A stretch of 64,000 bases of DNA from Parascedosporium putredinis (GCA_949357655.1 CASHTG010000005.1:806001-870000), one strand, 5' to 3'; shown: positions 1 through 12,525, counted from the first letter of the stretch. Numbers and translations are program-made. The notes: generated from the sequence alone by a model not told the origin.

Positions 1-2029
1 TTGCATCAAGTTACAATTGGTGAATCATTCGATTTGACCAAAGTCCGCGCACTTCTGAGGCACCGCGTAAGAGACCGGGTTGGGAGAACGAGCAGAGCAT
101 CGCGGTGCTGCAATGGGATTGTACAGGATCAATCGGTGTGCGTGCGTTGCGTGCGTTGCGAGTGAAAATGCTTCTCCATGATGAGCTACGACAATACAAA
201 CTCTGGAGCTGTCGCACATCGAGAGTCCCCTAACCCTAACAGGTGTACACCGCTAATCCTCCACCGCAACCTCGCTCGAGAACCCTTTAATTCGGCGGAA
301 AAAGCTCATCGTGCTCGAGAAGAGCGCCATCGCAGCCTGAGGCGGGCTCTTGGTGTGGCTGAGCCGCTGCAGCTCGGGAGGGCATGTCACCGCCGTGATC
401 AGATTGGGAAACCGATGCGAACTTGGGGCAGAGAGGGGGAAACGGCTTCGCTCCTCTTCTGTGGCCCCACACGCGGGGAGGAGGATGAGAACGAGAACCG
501 TGCTAGCCCTGGCTTGTATCACAATAGGGATAGTTGAGCCTTGTTCTTGCTCCTCTTTAATACTTGCCCGTTGGAGAAGAAATGGATGGATTGTTCGGCA
601 CCGAGGAGTTCTTATCGACCACCAATCAGGGCGCATGTCCTCCTCATAGGGCTTGCGTCGACCAGATCGCCGATGGTGACATACATTGGTGGCCAGCGCG
701 GATCGTGAGCCTTTCACCTCCCCACGTTGAATGGCGCACGCCATCTGAGGTATTTCTTCTTTTCTTCTTCTCCTTGCCTTATCCGATTTCTCTTTCTGTG
801 CTATCTTCCTCCATCTCTCTTTTTCCGCCTTTTCGTTGTGAGAGAGTGGGGGTAAGGTGACGGGCGTCCTGCTGCAGAATGAGTTGCGTATTCAAGTCTG
901 CTCACCGAGTTCTCTTCTCGCTGTGGAAGGCGCTGGAGATCCGTGGGGAGTACATGATGAGCATTCCAATCAAACTCAAGAATCCGGAAAAGGCTGAGTA
1001 GGTGGCACTCGAGATCGCTAGAATTTCTGGGGTCCATTCTGGAGGATGGATGCAGTAGATAGGTGTCTTGGTCTCCGTGGGGCCGGTGGCCGGAGGTTCG
1101 AGGTTCAAGACTCCGGTTCGGTCGATGGCTACCGCTGCGTTCCCATGTCCCTCTCTTCAAGTCCTCTGATAGGACAAGGTCCGTATTGACGTGGAAATGC
1201 GGAACTGAGGGGGTTCTCCCTTTCCCTATCCCAGGACAATGGCCGACAAGTAGTGCTCCGAAGGTGGGATGTAGACACTCTCTTCCTTCTCGACTTACAC
1301 GCACGCGTGCGCACTCACACCCTAACCTTGGCGCGCTCGATATATCTTTGTCAGCGTATGAGTGATATTATAAGAATTATTTATCCTCTGAGTTATAGAT
1401 GTGCTACAAGTGCGGAGCGCTAGAGGTCATCCCCTCTTGATATTAGGGAGACAGCCTACTAATTACCCCCTTGACAAAGGACGTAGGCCATACAGCCTCC
1501 AATGTCAGCGTCGCGTGGATGAGAGCTTCGACGTTTTCCATATTCACCGTCCCCATCACTCGAAGCATGATGGGATGCTCGCCAGCTCGCAGGACAGGGT
1601 GTTGGTCCTGTCTTGGGTACTCAGGGCTGGCTGCAGACTCGAGCTCTGAAAGGTTCTAGAGCCGGCAGAGTCCACTACCAAGAGAGGCATTCAGTCGCTC
1701 GTGAAGTCTTGCATGGGTGAAGGTAGAAAGAACCCTGTTACTATGGATGTCGCCTTGCCAGAAACGCTGGCCAATCTTTGGTTTCACTCCGGGATGGTTA
1801 GCCGTCAGGAGTAGTCTTGAAGCACATCAGCAGTGTAAAAGAAGAGTGGCTTACTTCACGTCGTAATTCTGATACTGAAATCAGAGATGTATAAGCATAA
1901 AAGTATATGTTCAAAAGTGAAGGCTGCGTCTCCTTATAGCACAATCAAATTTGCTCCTTTTCCCCACCTCTACCCCCGGGCCCCTAGTTCCCGTTGCATC
2001 ATCCTATGGAACTAACATGCACAGTTTGT
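1..2029. other. Spacer left of the carboxylesterase; possible decayed coding traces
   Basis: I find no intact gene here. Two stretches look more protein-like than the rest. On the minus strand about 1440-1830, two adjacent open stretches in different frames read like coding sequence, but there is no start codon in place and no family I recognise. On the plus strand about 580-1000, short open stretches lie either side of a pyrimidine-rich segment with intron-like borders. Either could be a decayed gene or the 3' exons of a gene whose start lies elsewhere. Near 1084-1115 the sequence can fold into a perfect six-pair stem with a large loop; it is not a tRNA arm. Confidence 0.3.
1440..1830 (-). 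pseudogene. Possible decayed coding fragment, family unknown
   Basis: Two neighbouring minus-strand open stretches end at an in-frame stop near 1660 and resume in another frame down to about 1440. The first contains residues like GVKPKIGQRFWQGD and HARLHERLN; the second contains GEHPIMLRVMG and NVEALIHATLTLEAV. The amino-acid mix is balanced, unlike the Ser/Arg/Pro-rich shadow frames nearby, which is why I report it. No start codon, signal or domain is visible and the function is unknown. The frame break could be an intron, a homopolymer error or real decay. It may also be chance. Confidence 0.2.
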
Positions 2030-4215
2030 CTACTCGAAGCCGTCCCAAAAGTCCAGCTCGATCCCCAGAGCATCGCACTGGTCCCTCTCCGGCAATGCCT
2101 CGTGGCCGCCATCCCACTGCAGGTTCATCAAGTTGGGCTCGCCCGCCGCCGCCGCCTTCCACCCGCCGACCGCGCGCACCTGCTCCAGCGTGCTCCAGTA
2201 GCCACGAGCCTCCAGGTACGCCTCGTTGGGGTTCGGGTCGCCCGTGTGCGCGAGCGACGTCCAGTAGTCCATGACGAGCTGGCTAAAGGGCACGTCGAGG
2301 CCGTCGCGGTCGGGCAGGCCACCGCGGCGCACGGTGCCAAACACAATCATCTGCTCGCCGGCGTGGCACTTTTTGTACTCGAGGCTGGGGTCGCCGTCGG
2401 GGAACTCGTCGGTGGCGGCAGGCCCGCAGTGGGGCTGGGTGTATCCAGAGGGGTTGTAGGTCCGGTTGAACTGGAAGGCGTAGAGGTTCTTGAAGGCGCC
2501 TCCCTTGGCCGCGGCGTGGTTGGTGGCTTGCTCCATGCACGTGTATAGGCCGTCGGTGCCGATGCGGATGGTATAGTCTAGGATATCGGCCGCGGTCGGC
2601 TCCTCGGCGAGCGGGAAGGGACCCGAGGGAAGCACGCCCGTGAGGTTGCGGCCCCAGCGGCCCTCGAACTCGCTGACGACACGCGAGAGGATGGCGTCTT
2701 CCGCGTCGATGGGGGCAAAGTCGACGCCGAGCTCGTCGCGGTTAGTGCCGGTCATGAAGGTGACGTTGGCAGTTAGACCACTGCCGTCGAGCGCGAGGTA
2801 GACGGCGTCGATGTATTCTCCGTCGACGACGACGCCCGACGCGACGTTGTTGAGGTAGACCAACTCCGTAGCGTTGTACTCACGAAGGCAAGCAATGGCA
2901 TCCTCGGCCTCGTTGCAGCCGGTCTCCTCGAGGACACCCTTGGTGATGTGCTCGTATACGTGCCCGACGCTATCGTAGGTGGCGACGTAGCCGTGCTCGT
3001 TGTTGACGAGTCCAGCGGGGCCAGACTGGCTGATGGCATTGGTGAAGAGACCCTGGGCTCTGGGGGACGCGAGGAGCGCGCGGACGAGAACGGCGCCCGC
3101 GGACTCGCCGTAAATTGTGATGCGGCTGGCATCACCTCCGAACGAGGCAATGTTCTCCTTGACCCACTCAAGGGCGGTCACGACATCACCGAGGCCGTAG
3201 TTGCCGTTGTGTTCGCCGTCATCAAAAGTCAGGAAGCCGAGATTGCTCACTCGGTAGTTGATGGACACGGCGACGACGTCTCCGCGCGAGGCGATACCGG
3301 TACCATCGGTATTGGGATTCTTGCCGGATCCGCTCGTAAGCCCACCACCGTAAATGTAGAACATGACGGGCTTCAGGTCCCAGCGGGGCGCGCCATCCCA
3401 CAAAGCTGGGAGCGTAGGCGTCCAGACGTTGAGGAACAGGCAATCCTCATCCATGCCTTCCCGAACCTCTCCGATACGTTGGAGACATTCGGCGCCAGCC
3501 TTGAAGGCGGGAATTGGGAGAGACTCCTCTGGCGTGAAGACGGTAGAGTGCTCGAATCTCTCGGGCTGGGCGGCGTACCGGATCCCGCGGAATTTGAAGG
3601 TGAAGAAGTCGCGGAAGCCGACGTAGGTGTTGTCGCCCACGGTCTGGCTGACGTGGAAGTCGGTAGGGTCATCGTTGGTTCCCGAGGTGGAGACGGGGGC
3701 GCTCTGGGTGCAGAGTCCTGGGATCTCAACGTCGCAGTTGACATCCCGGAGCTCACCCTCAGTGGTGATGATGCGGCAGACCTTGCTATCCTCGGCTTCC
3801 TTGGCGACCCAGAACTCCTGACCCTTGTCGAAGTTGCCAAGGTAGACTTGGTAAGACAGGGAGCTGTTCAGACCTGCTTCGAACTCGATCTGGGTGGGAT
3901 CGAGCGGCACCTCGCCGAGCAGCTGGCAGGCCTTTTCGAAGGTCAGGTAGTTGTTCCAATCATGGGCGAGGACGGCAGCCGAGTCTTTTCTGGGATCGTC
4001 TAAGCGGAGATAGCAGTCAGAATAGCTATCCTAGTTGTGAAGTTTTTCTCGCCACTCCTCTAGTAGACACGAGCATGGCACTTACTCGTGAGCTCATTCT
4101 GGGCGAGTATAGTCAAGCCACCACCGTACACTTCGGGCGCCTCCCGAGGGACGTCCTCTTGGCCAAAAGCGAGACTGGCGGTGCCCAGGGCGGCTGCAAC
4201 GAACTGGGACCTCAT
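2030..4215 (-). CDS. Secreted type-B carboxylesterase/lipase (COesterase, alpha/beta-hydrolase)
   Basis: Predicted to hydrolyse carboxylic esters outside the cell or in the secretory path; the substrate is unknown. Two exons are joined across an 86-nt intron (4000-4085); spliced length is 2100 nt, 699 aa. The start at 4215 gives a hydrophobic leader (MRSQFVAAALG...FGQ) typical of a signal peptide. The catalytic domain starts about residue 165. It shows EDCLFLNVW, the oxyanion-region Gly-rich segment YIYGGG, and the nucleophile elbow GESAGA with Ser near residue 343. An acidic residue in the GTNRDE segment and a late His (GGHEALPE) could complete the triad. The first roughly 150 residues are an extra Cys-containing segment not part of the esterase fold. 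The frame is intact over the whole second exon, unlike many genes here. Family call is firm; substrate is open. Confidence 0.9.
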
Positions 4216-7200
4216 GGTTGGCGTCTCTCAACTTCTCCCCTTAAGAAATATTTCCTCGACTACTAGAGATTGTTATATCGCGCTTATAACCGCGGAGAAA
4301 TGAAGCTCAAGCCGTCGAGGGAGGTTAAAGATTGGAGGATGGCCGAACCTAAAGCTCCCTTTCCTTGGAGATGGCAAGACACGAGCTAGTTATGATCTAA
4401 ATAAACCAGGCTCGTGTATGGCCCTCCGTTCCTTTAAACACGCGCAAGGCCGAGGGATCACATTGGTTCCTTCATTTTTCTCTCTCCTCTAGTTGATTAA
4501 TTGCTCTCAGCTTTCATCCATTCATCATCACGTCTCCACAATTTCCCACCCAAAGCAAAACCTAGCCAGGCACCGCGACAGTCCGATAGCTTTGGGCAAA
4601 GGGATAGTAACAAGTAAGGGGATCCATGGTTACGATGGGCCAAATACGGACGGGATCTCCTGGAGCCAGATTAAGATGGGCGATTTAACCGGCCGGGAAC
4701 GAGATCCTAGTGGCTGGAACGGCGTACGCGCAAGGCTGGTCGGGGTCGGACGGAATGGTAGGCTAGCATTCTGGAAGAGAAAACATTTCGGCTATGATCA
4801 GAGGCGAGCCAGCAAGTTGCAATGTGGGGTCATGGGCGAGGGTGAGGAGACGGCGGATGCGGGCAGCTTGATGATGATGATGATATCCGTGTTGTTCGAG
4901 GGCTGGCTGACAAAGATGTGCTGATTCAGACACCTTGACTTGAAATAAGCGAAAGGCAAGAGGGACTGCATCAATAGATCCATGTGTTCAAGACTGGGCT
5001 TCTTCGACCGCTGCGACCACTGCGAGTTGGACTCGCGTGAGAGCATGAGGTCCCACCACACCCTTTTTCAAGCCAGGTCCCCGGCTCGAGATTGACCACG
5101 GCGACCGAGAGCGGCCTGCAACCACACAGAGAATATGCTTGGTGCAGGGGCAGACCTGAGTAGATGGAAAGGCCATAAAGTCTGGTATTGGCCTTATGCA
5201 CCGGTATGCAAGGGTGAATGGACTTTGTTTCACTTCATATTCGCTGAAAAAGGGAAAAAGAAAACCACGACACCCTCAAGCTTGGTGTTCTTTTGGCTAG
5301 CTCACTCATGGCCGAGACTTACACGCTCTCAATTCAATTTGGTGCTTGGTAATGCGGGGAAAGAGCTTTCGTTTGCTGCCGTGGTCCACTCGTGGTCCGC
5401 TCAACTCACTGGGGGCTCCTTCTCCTTGAGCTGACCCTAGTCGTTGTGCTCCATGCTCGCCCAACGTCGCCGCTGCCCTCCGCTCACTCCGCTCCACTGC
5501 ATCGCGCCTACCCCGCTACGAACCGAATTTAGTACGGGCACCATGTCTGGGGTCATGCATTTTCTCGGCTCGCTCCTTCTCGCCCTGCTGCCGGACGCGA
5601 GAGGTCGAACTGAAAGGGCCAAGCAACCAAGGAAGGAATGAGCAAGGGAGAAATTGAGCCCAACTTGACAGAGGAGTCTTTGTCGTATCGAGTATCTCGA
5701 CATCAATTGATCCATCTCTTGACGATTGACTAAGGAGGCGGCGAATTCATAGGCCAGGGGCGGGTTTTCGGTGATGATCCTTTTCTCCAACACCATCCGG
5801 CCCAGCCTTCAAGGCTCAAAGTAGGTATTGATGATCACGAGAAGTCGGATATTGGTGAGAAGACACCCGTGCGCGCGGGCACACCAAGTGAGGAAGTGTG
5901 CTAGACTGGCCTCATCAAGCAACATTGAACTCGCCGTGGGCTTGAATCTTCTTTCCAGAACCCGTTACTAGCGTGGTGCCCCTGCCACAAAGGCGGCGCA
6001 CAGGGCCTCCGCATCGACGACCAGCCGCCCCAAAAGCTCTTCAATAGGTCCTCTGATAAGAGACTTGACCAACCCTGCAGGGTCGGCCAGTGCTGGTTTC
6101 TTCCAACCTGCATGCAGAAAGGATGCACGAGGCAAGGGCTCAGATCGCCTCCCTGCCGAGGCTTCCTGACCCCCTGGCTGTCCACTCACAGGAGAGCGGC
6201 TCCCCTCCATTTTCGTTCTCCAAGAGTCGACACAAGGTGAGAGTCTTCGTCGTGTGTGTGGGAGGAGGTTAAAATCGGGTCAAATGGGGATCCATGGGTC
6301 AATTCGATGTTTAGCATTGATGCCACCATTATCACCTCAATATTGCAGCTCGAGTGTGCCTCACCTTTGTTTAGTCCGGCTACGACATTCTCCGCTCTCT
6401 GTCCGCGATCGCTGCACCGGCGATCTGCCTGCCAAAGATTTTCTGTCTCTCTCCTCTCTTCTCCCCTTGATACGCTCGTCACCCGCATGAAGTCACCGAG
6501 AGCTCAATGTCACTGCGCTGTTTATTGTAATAGCTCTTGGGCCAGAAGCCAAGCGCTCTAGCAAGCCATCAAATGGCTTCCAGCCACGGAATATTCGACA
6601 GCGCCCCCATGCTCGGTCTCCTCTTCTGACTGGTGCTTCCCATATCTGGCTCTTCCCCATTTTTTCCGGCGAGAATAGGAATTTGACCGGGGCCTAATTA
6701 GCGTTGGCGGCCAACCATCCAACCCCAACCATGATTGATCGCATCAAATGGCGTCGTTTCTTCTCCTGATTGTCCAGTCAAAGGCCGGAATCTACCACTA
6801 CTCAACTGCATTGCACCGACGCATGATCCTGGGCAGCAACTCCTTCGGAGCAGGTGCAAGAAGAAAAAAGGAATAAGGAAAAGGTAGAGGTGCGAAGATA
6901 GGGGAACTCCGAGAGAAGAAAGAGAGGAAAAAAAGAGAGGAGAATACAGCCCCAAGGGCGTCAGCCAAAGAGAATGAAGAATGAGAAGAAAAAGAGACCG
7001 GGGAGCAAGATCCCCGATATTGAGAGTCCCCGAACCTTGGTCGAAGAATTGCTCTGTCCCCCGAAAGAAAAAACCCTGTACCATCCGCCTGAATTCGGCG
7101 TCAACACCATTCCCAAGTTCGGGCTTGATCGCTTTGCAAAGTTAATTGATCCCTCCCTTGTTTCTCAACTGCCTGGTTTGGTCAACTCACCCACCCCTCC

Positions 7201-8175
7201 CTCAACCGCCGACGGATTTTTTGTTGGCTCGTTTGGCATTTTGGGTGTCCGTGAGCTCTGCACAAAGGTCGTAGCCTCCTTGATTCACGCAGAATAGCCA
7301 CACACATCAGCCTGTTCTTCCCACCCCCTCCCCTCCCCCAGGACTGATCACAACTCCCATTCAACAGTCCAAGGCGTCCATTCGCCTGTTAGTGTACTTG
7401 GCCCCGAGATGCACGGCGACCTGCGTGGAGCGGCCCCAGGATCATGCATCGTCCCGAAGTGCTGAGCAATCGTCGTTTCCTTTCCGTATCTTGCTACTTT
7501 TGTTCTTTTTGCTAGTTGGGGTTGAACGAACCCTGTCTCCCTTGAAGCTGGGTTGGACGTGTCATACTTGCGCGGGCTTCATATGTAGACCGTACCCCCT
7601 CTTCACCACATCTTGCTCCTGTCTCCAGACCTTCTCGGCGAGGCGATGTTTGCTTCTTTGAACCACATCACCAATCCCTCGACACACCAGCTTCGGAATC
7701 CAGACACTTGCTTTTGCCCGCCTTGGTGAGTTTGGAATCCTCGTGGTATAGGCAGCACAGAGGACGGCGCACGAGGGCAAATTTGCAGATCCCTATCCTA
7801 ATCCCCATATATACCTGGCATCAGCCCCGAGGGCGCCTTGCTTGTTCCTGGGTCCATAATCAACAAATTTACGTGTTCAACTCGACTGCCGTTGGACGGG
7901 GCTTTCGTATTTCCTCCTACTCCACCGCCCATTGAAGCAAGCGCCTTGGCCTGTCTATCACATCACTTATAAAATCAACCGCGGGCCCGTCCTGCCTTTG
8001 TCAAAAGGCGACGTTCGTCAGGGAGACTCCGGCTGCTTTGGGCGGCATTACATCAATTCACATCACCTTTATCAGAGCGCAGAGGTAGCGTCGGGACTCT
8101 AACTTGAGGCGGTGGTTTTAAATTTTTTTCATCTTTTATTTTCGGGAGGTGGACAAACCTGGCAAGCAAATCACA
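4216..8175. other. Intergenic, no gene recognised
   Basis: About 4 kb between the divergent starts of the carboxylesterase and the HET gene. Open frames are short, of biased composition and overlap on both strands. It is rich in purine or pyrimidine tracts, for example 6850-6990. It should hold both promoters. I see no tRNA or repeat family. Confidence 0.5.
7968..7975 (+). promoter_or_regulatory. TATA-like element upstream of the HET gene
   Basis: TATAAAAT lies about 200 nt before the proposed ATG at 8176, a plausible distance for a fungal core promoter with a leader of 100-170 nt. Position and match are the only evidence. Confidence 0.35.
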
Positions 8176-10262
8176 ATGATTCGCCTATTAAATACTTCGA
8201 CGTACCGGTTCCAGGAGTTTCACACCATTGTCCCACCTTACGCCATTTTATCACACACCTGGGGCAGCGATGAAGTCCTCTATCAAGATATTCTCAAAGG
8301 CTTCTGCAGCGTATCCAGCCACCCGGGCTTCTCCAAGGTCCAAGGCTGCTGCGCGCAAGCTCGGTCGGTCGGATTTCAGTGGGTGTGGATCGACACGTGC
8401 TGCATCGACAAGACTTCTGGGGCCGAGATGGCGGACGCTATCAACTCCATGTACAGGTGGTATAGCGATGCCGGAGTCTGCTATGTACACTTAGCCGACG
8501 TGCCCCGGTTTCGCTTTTCCGACAGCGTATGGTTCGAGAGAGGCTGGACCCTCCAGGAATTGCTGGCGCCTAGGGATGTCGAGTTCTACACCTCGGACTG
8601 GGTCGAGATCGGGACCAAGGCAAGCCTCGAGTCCACCATTTCGAAAGCGACGGGAATTAGCGTAGACATCCTTCGCGGGAAGCCGCCCCAGTCGTGCACG
8701 GTTGCGGAGAGACTGAGCTGGGCGGCGAGGCGGCAAACGACGCGGGTGGAGGACGAGGCCTACTGCCTGATGGGCATCTTCGACGTCAACATGACCATCC
8801 TGTACGGCGAGGGCCAGCGCGCCTTTGAGCGGCTGCAGCAGGAGATTTTGAGGCAGACGGAGGACTTTAGCATCCTGGCCTGGTCGCCATGGGTAGGACG
8901 CCACCCCGTCGGATCCCCGTCATCACCACGACCGGCGTCCTCGCGCAGAGTCCTGCCGCTTTCAAGAGGACGGATTTGACGTCCTACCTGCCGGCCACGA
9001 CGTTTGGCTTCGATGACGCCGAATCGATGCTCCTGGCCGACATGGGCTCGTTGGAGTGGGCAGACCTCGAGCCGCACAAGTGGAACTCACGGTCGAATCT
9101 TTTGCCGTTGCACCAGTTCCTCTTCGACCCACCAGCGATTACGAGCCGGGGCATCTCGATGACGCTCCCCATCGACCTGGACGAGCTGGACGACGGAGGG
9201 GATGACGCGATGCAAGGCCGAAGCGGGACGAGGGACGTCCTAGCTTGGGTGTACACGGACGTATCGGCCTCCCGGCTCGCGACCAACACGTCCCGCTCCT
9301 CGTCGAGGACCAGCTCCCGCGCCAGCCGGCAAAGCATCACAGATCACGGCATGATGATTTGCATCTGGCTCACCATCTCCTTTAATAACCTCGAGGACCG
9401 AGACGCGCCGCTCCGGGCAGTGCGCACGCCGGGCAAGGGTCCCGTGTGCGTGCCCATGATTTTCCTGCACCGCTTCCAGCCGCGGCACATGTACCTGCAG
9501 TACGCGCCGGAGCGGCAAGCTCCGCGGTCGACGCGGCGCAGGGCAACGTCCCTCGTGTACGAGCCCAACGCGCGGGCGCTGCAGGTGGCGCTGAGCGAGC
9601 GGCCCGAGTCGGCGACGCGCGTCAAGATCGTGTCGCATTATCCGCAAAAGGCGGTTTTCCAGAGACCGGTGGCGGAGGCGCGAGATCCGGCGACGGACGC
9701 TATTATTCCGGGCCGGAACGGGGCGGTGTGGAGTGCGCCCAAGGATAGCTTCGCGGTGGTGACGTCGAGTGGGTGCGCGATCGAGGCGGCGGGGGCGCTG
9801 CGCATCAAGCTGAGGGCTCCGTCGCCGTCGCCGCAGCCACAGTCACAGTCACAGTCACAGTCACAGTCGCAGTCGCCCAACGGTGTCGGGGAGGAAAGAA
9901 AGGAGGCGGCAGAACCGGCGCCCGCCCAGTTCGTCGCCCTGTTTGCACACCCACACCCGCGAGATCCGTTCAAGTGCCACCTCGAAAGGGTGACGGAGGA
10001 GGACTTGGCCGGGGACGAGCATCAGTTTTGGCCGCGGTTCCTCTCCCAGAGGAAACGGACGACCAACGAAGTCCTACCCTTGGCCAGCGATCGCAGCTCT
10101 TTAGTTTTTCCGTGTGGCGTCTCGGTCAAGGCGGCGATCCGCAAGCAGCGAATTGGCCCGCTTGAGCCGTTTGTCCCCACAATGACGCTGAGCTTAACGA
10201 CATTGGCGGAAGGACAAGAGTCGCTGGAGACAATGGAGCAGCTGCTGTCGATCAATGACTGA
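8176..10262 (+). CDS. HET-domain protein (heterokaryon incompatibility type)
   Basis: The N-terminal HET domain of filamentous fungi triggers cell death when incompatible hyphae fuse, and related proteins act in allorecognition. Signature blocks appear in order: YAILSHTWG (residues 22-30), a WIDTCCID block (about 71-78), and FERGWTLQELLAP (about 120-132), followed by the usual SWAARR and YCLMGIFD blocks. After the domain the protein continues for about 450 residues with no recognised domain. It includes a Ser-Gln dipeptide repeat near residue 553. The frame changes once near 8904-8918; adding one C in either of two CCCC runs joins ILAW to TTTGVLAQSP, the expected continuation in this family. 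Corrected length is 695 aa with no intron. The ATG at 8176 fits the family start (MIRLLNT). Partner and specificity are unknown. Confidence 0.88.
9834..9876 (+). repeat. In-frame (CAGTCA)n repeat coding Ser-Gln dipeptides
   Basis: About seven hexamer units, the last with a CAGTCG variant, encode Gln-Ser dipeptides inside the HET gene, flanked by Ser-Pro. Such short units can change copy number by slippage. SQ dipeptides are also the target form of ATM/ATR-type kinases, but here the repeat itself is the simpler explanation. Confidence 0.85.
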
Positions 10263-11189
10263 CGAAAAGAAGAGATGAAAAATTTAAAGCAATGGGCCAA
10301 ACAGGGGAATCCCCGTCTCCGGGCCCCGCTCCTCCGCCCTCTCCGCTATTTATTTTACCTGCTACATTCCTATGTGTTAGTGTGGTGCGATGGGTGGGCG
10401 GGTGGCCCTTTCTGGGTTCATGGCAATGGGGCGACGGGCGGCGTAGGCTCGATTGGGAGAATGGGATTTAATGTTGGAATGTGTATCACGATTTTACTTG
10501 GCTTCATTGGATATCAACCAGGTTTTTTTATTATCATCCTTGTTTGAGCGTTCTTCTCTTCTGTTCTTTTTCCTTTCTTTCCTCACGGCGCAACGGCTTC
10601 CGTTAACAAGGAGCGGAAGTTTTGGGTCCGCCTTCATATGTGCTGATGCCGGGGGTAGTGTCGTTCATTTACCCAAGGCGGTTGCGCCTAATGCGAACGG
10701 GGTGTGCAGTGAGGGGGCCCCGCACCCACATATCCACAAACTGCCGCGTGTCCGTCCGCCCTTTGGCTCCCCGGTGAGTGAGGAAAAGGTGGTGACGGAG
10801 TCGGAAGACTGTACACTACGTATCTGTGTGTGCGCGTGTGTGTGTGGATATTTTGGGGTATCCATCCATGGATTTGGTTATTGGCACGGGGAAGGAAAGA
10901 GGGCCGGATCACAAGCGACAACCGGGAAACGGAGCTGTATTAAAAGGAAGGTTGAATATCGCGAGCGGGTTTATTTTTCTTCTTCGTTTTGTCTCTCGTC
11001 CCTCTCTCAGCTACTGAGACTTGCGAACCTATCTATCGAGAGTCGTTCAATCTTTATATACCCCCGTTTGTCCCCTTCCTAAGCCCAACGGTCCCTTGGT
11101 TTCTCACTGCCCTGCCTTTTTTTCTTCTTCACGAATCCACGGACTTGTTTGAACTTCCATTCAATTTTGGTTTTCTTTGCGCTTACACG
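10263..11189. other. Spacer between the HET gene and the mannanase
   Basis: Presumed terminator of the HET gene and promoter of the mannanase. It contains GT-rich stretches (10820-10850) and a pyrimidine-rich tract before the mannanase start. No gene seen. Confidence 0.5.
11053..11060 (+). promoter_or_regulatory. TATA-like element of the mannanase gene
   Basis: TTTATATA lies about 130 nt upstream of the proposed ATG at 11190, followed by a C/T-rich leader as is common in highly expressed fungal genes. Inferred from sequence and position only. Confidence 0.45.
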
Positions 11190-12525
11190 ATGCTTGCCTC
11201 TTCCGTACTCCTCGCCACTTTGGCGGCCGGCCTCGTGTCTGCCGGACCAACACCCCGCCAAGCCTCCGGATTCCCCTCGGCGAGCGGGACGCAATTCACA
11301 ATCGACGGCGAGACCAAATACTTTGCGGGCAGCAACTCGTACTGGATCTCGTTCCTCACCAACGACGCTGACGTGGATCTCGTCATGAACAACTTTGCCA
11401 GCTCGGGGCTCAAAATCTTCCGCATCTGGGGCTTCAACGACGTCAACGCCGAGTCGGGCGGGGTATGGTACCAGCTGCTGTCGGCGTCGGGCTCGCGCAT
11501 CAACACGGGCGCCAACGGCCTGCAGAGGCTCGACGCCGTCGTGGCGGCGGCGGAGAAGCACGGGGTCAAGCTCATCATCAACTTTGTCAACTACTGGGAC
11601 GACTACGGCGGCATGAACGCGTACGTCAAGGCGTTTGGCGGGGATAAAGCCGGGTGGTACACCAACGAGAAGGCGCAGGCGCAGTACCGGGCGTACATCG
11701 AGGCCGTGGTGGGCCGGTACAAGGACTCAAGTGCCGTGTTCGCGTGGGAGCTGGCCAACGAGCCGCGGTGCCAGGGCTGCGAGACGGGCGTCATCTACGA
11801 CTGGGCCAAGGCGACGTCGGCGTTTGTCAAGTCGCTGGACCCGAACCACATGGTTACGCTGGGCGATGAGGGATTCGGGATTGCGGGGGTCGAGCTACCC
11901 GTTTGGGTTTTCGGAGGGGACGGATTTTGCGAAGAACTTGGAGATTGAGACGCTGGATTTCGGTACTTTTCACATGTACCCCGAGTCTTGTAAGTTGGAC
12001 AGCTCGCTTGCGCCCCCGTTCCGCTGCCAATGTTCTATTTCTCCGAAAAGAAAAGAAAAATTCAGCTCAGAGGGAAAGAAGAGAGAACATGATGTATGCG
12101 AGTGCTAACCGTGGGTGAATGACGCTAGGGAGCGTGGACTCGACCAACTTCCCGATCGACTGGATCAAGGCCCACGGAGCCGCCTGCGTTGCTGCGGGCA
12201 AGCCGTGCCTTTTCGAAGAGTGTAAGTTTTTTTCCCGTTTTCTCCCTCCCTTTTCTACTTTTGTTCTCTTTCTCTTCCTTGGAATGCGGGGATAGTCCTG
12301 ACAACCGGCGCAGATGGCATGACGACGGACCATTGCGGCATCGAGGCGCCCTGGCAGGCGGCGGCTCGCGCGACCGAGGGCGTCGCGGCAGACCAGTTCT
12401 GGCAGTGGGGTGACCAGTTGAGCACCGGGCAGACGCACAATGACGGACACACGATTTACTTTGGCAGCGCTGACTTCAAGTGCCTTGTGACGGACCACGT
12501 TGCCGCGATCGAGAGCGGAAACTAA
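11190..12525 (+). CDS. Secreted endo-1,4-beta-mannanase, GH5 (subfamily 7 type)
   Basis: Cleaves internal beta-1,4-mannosidic bonds in mannan and galactomannan outside the cell. A leader of about 18 residues (MLASSVLLATL...VSAG) is followed directly by the catalytic domain; no CBM1 is visible. Family blocks include YFAGSNSYW, IFRIWGF, the acid/base Glu in ELANEP (residue 191), GTFHMYP, and the nucleophile Glu in FEEYG. Three exons, with introns 11990-12128 and 12222-12313, both leaving phase 1. The first exon breaks frame at a run of five G (11885-11889). Two more G (or one less) restores a GSSYPFGF-EGTDF continuation, and then the exons total a multiple of three, giving about 368 aa. It is adjacent to a second secreted hemicellulose-type enzyme at 13745. 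Confidence in family is high; the subfamily is from the typical fungal Man5A blocks. Confidence 0.93.

Noticed and set aside
1084..1115. tRNA-like T-arm motif with GGTTC
   Set aside because: The stem-loop has a 15-nt loop and no matching D or anticodon arms.
2948..4003. 351-aa plus-strand open frame
   Set aside because: It is the antisense shadow of the carboxylesterase; composition is Gly/Val/Glu-rich as expected from a GC-rich complement.
8176..10262. Intron instead of a frameshift in the HET gene
   Set aside because: The only short GT..AG option (8892-8948) would remove the conserved GVLAQ segment; one extra C restores it.
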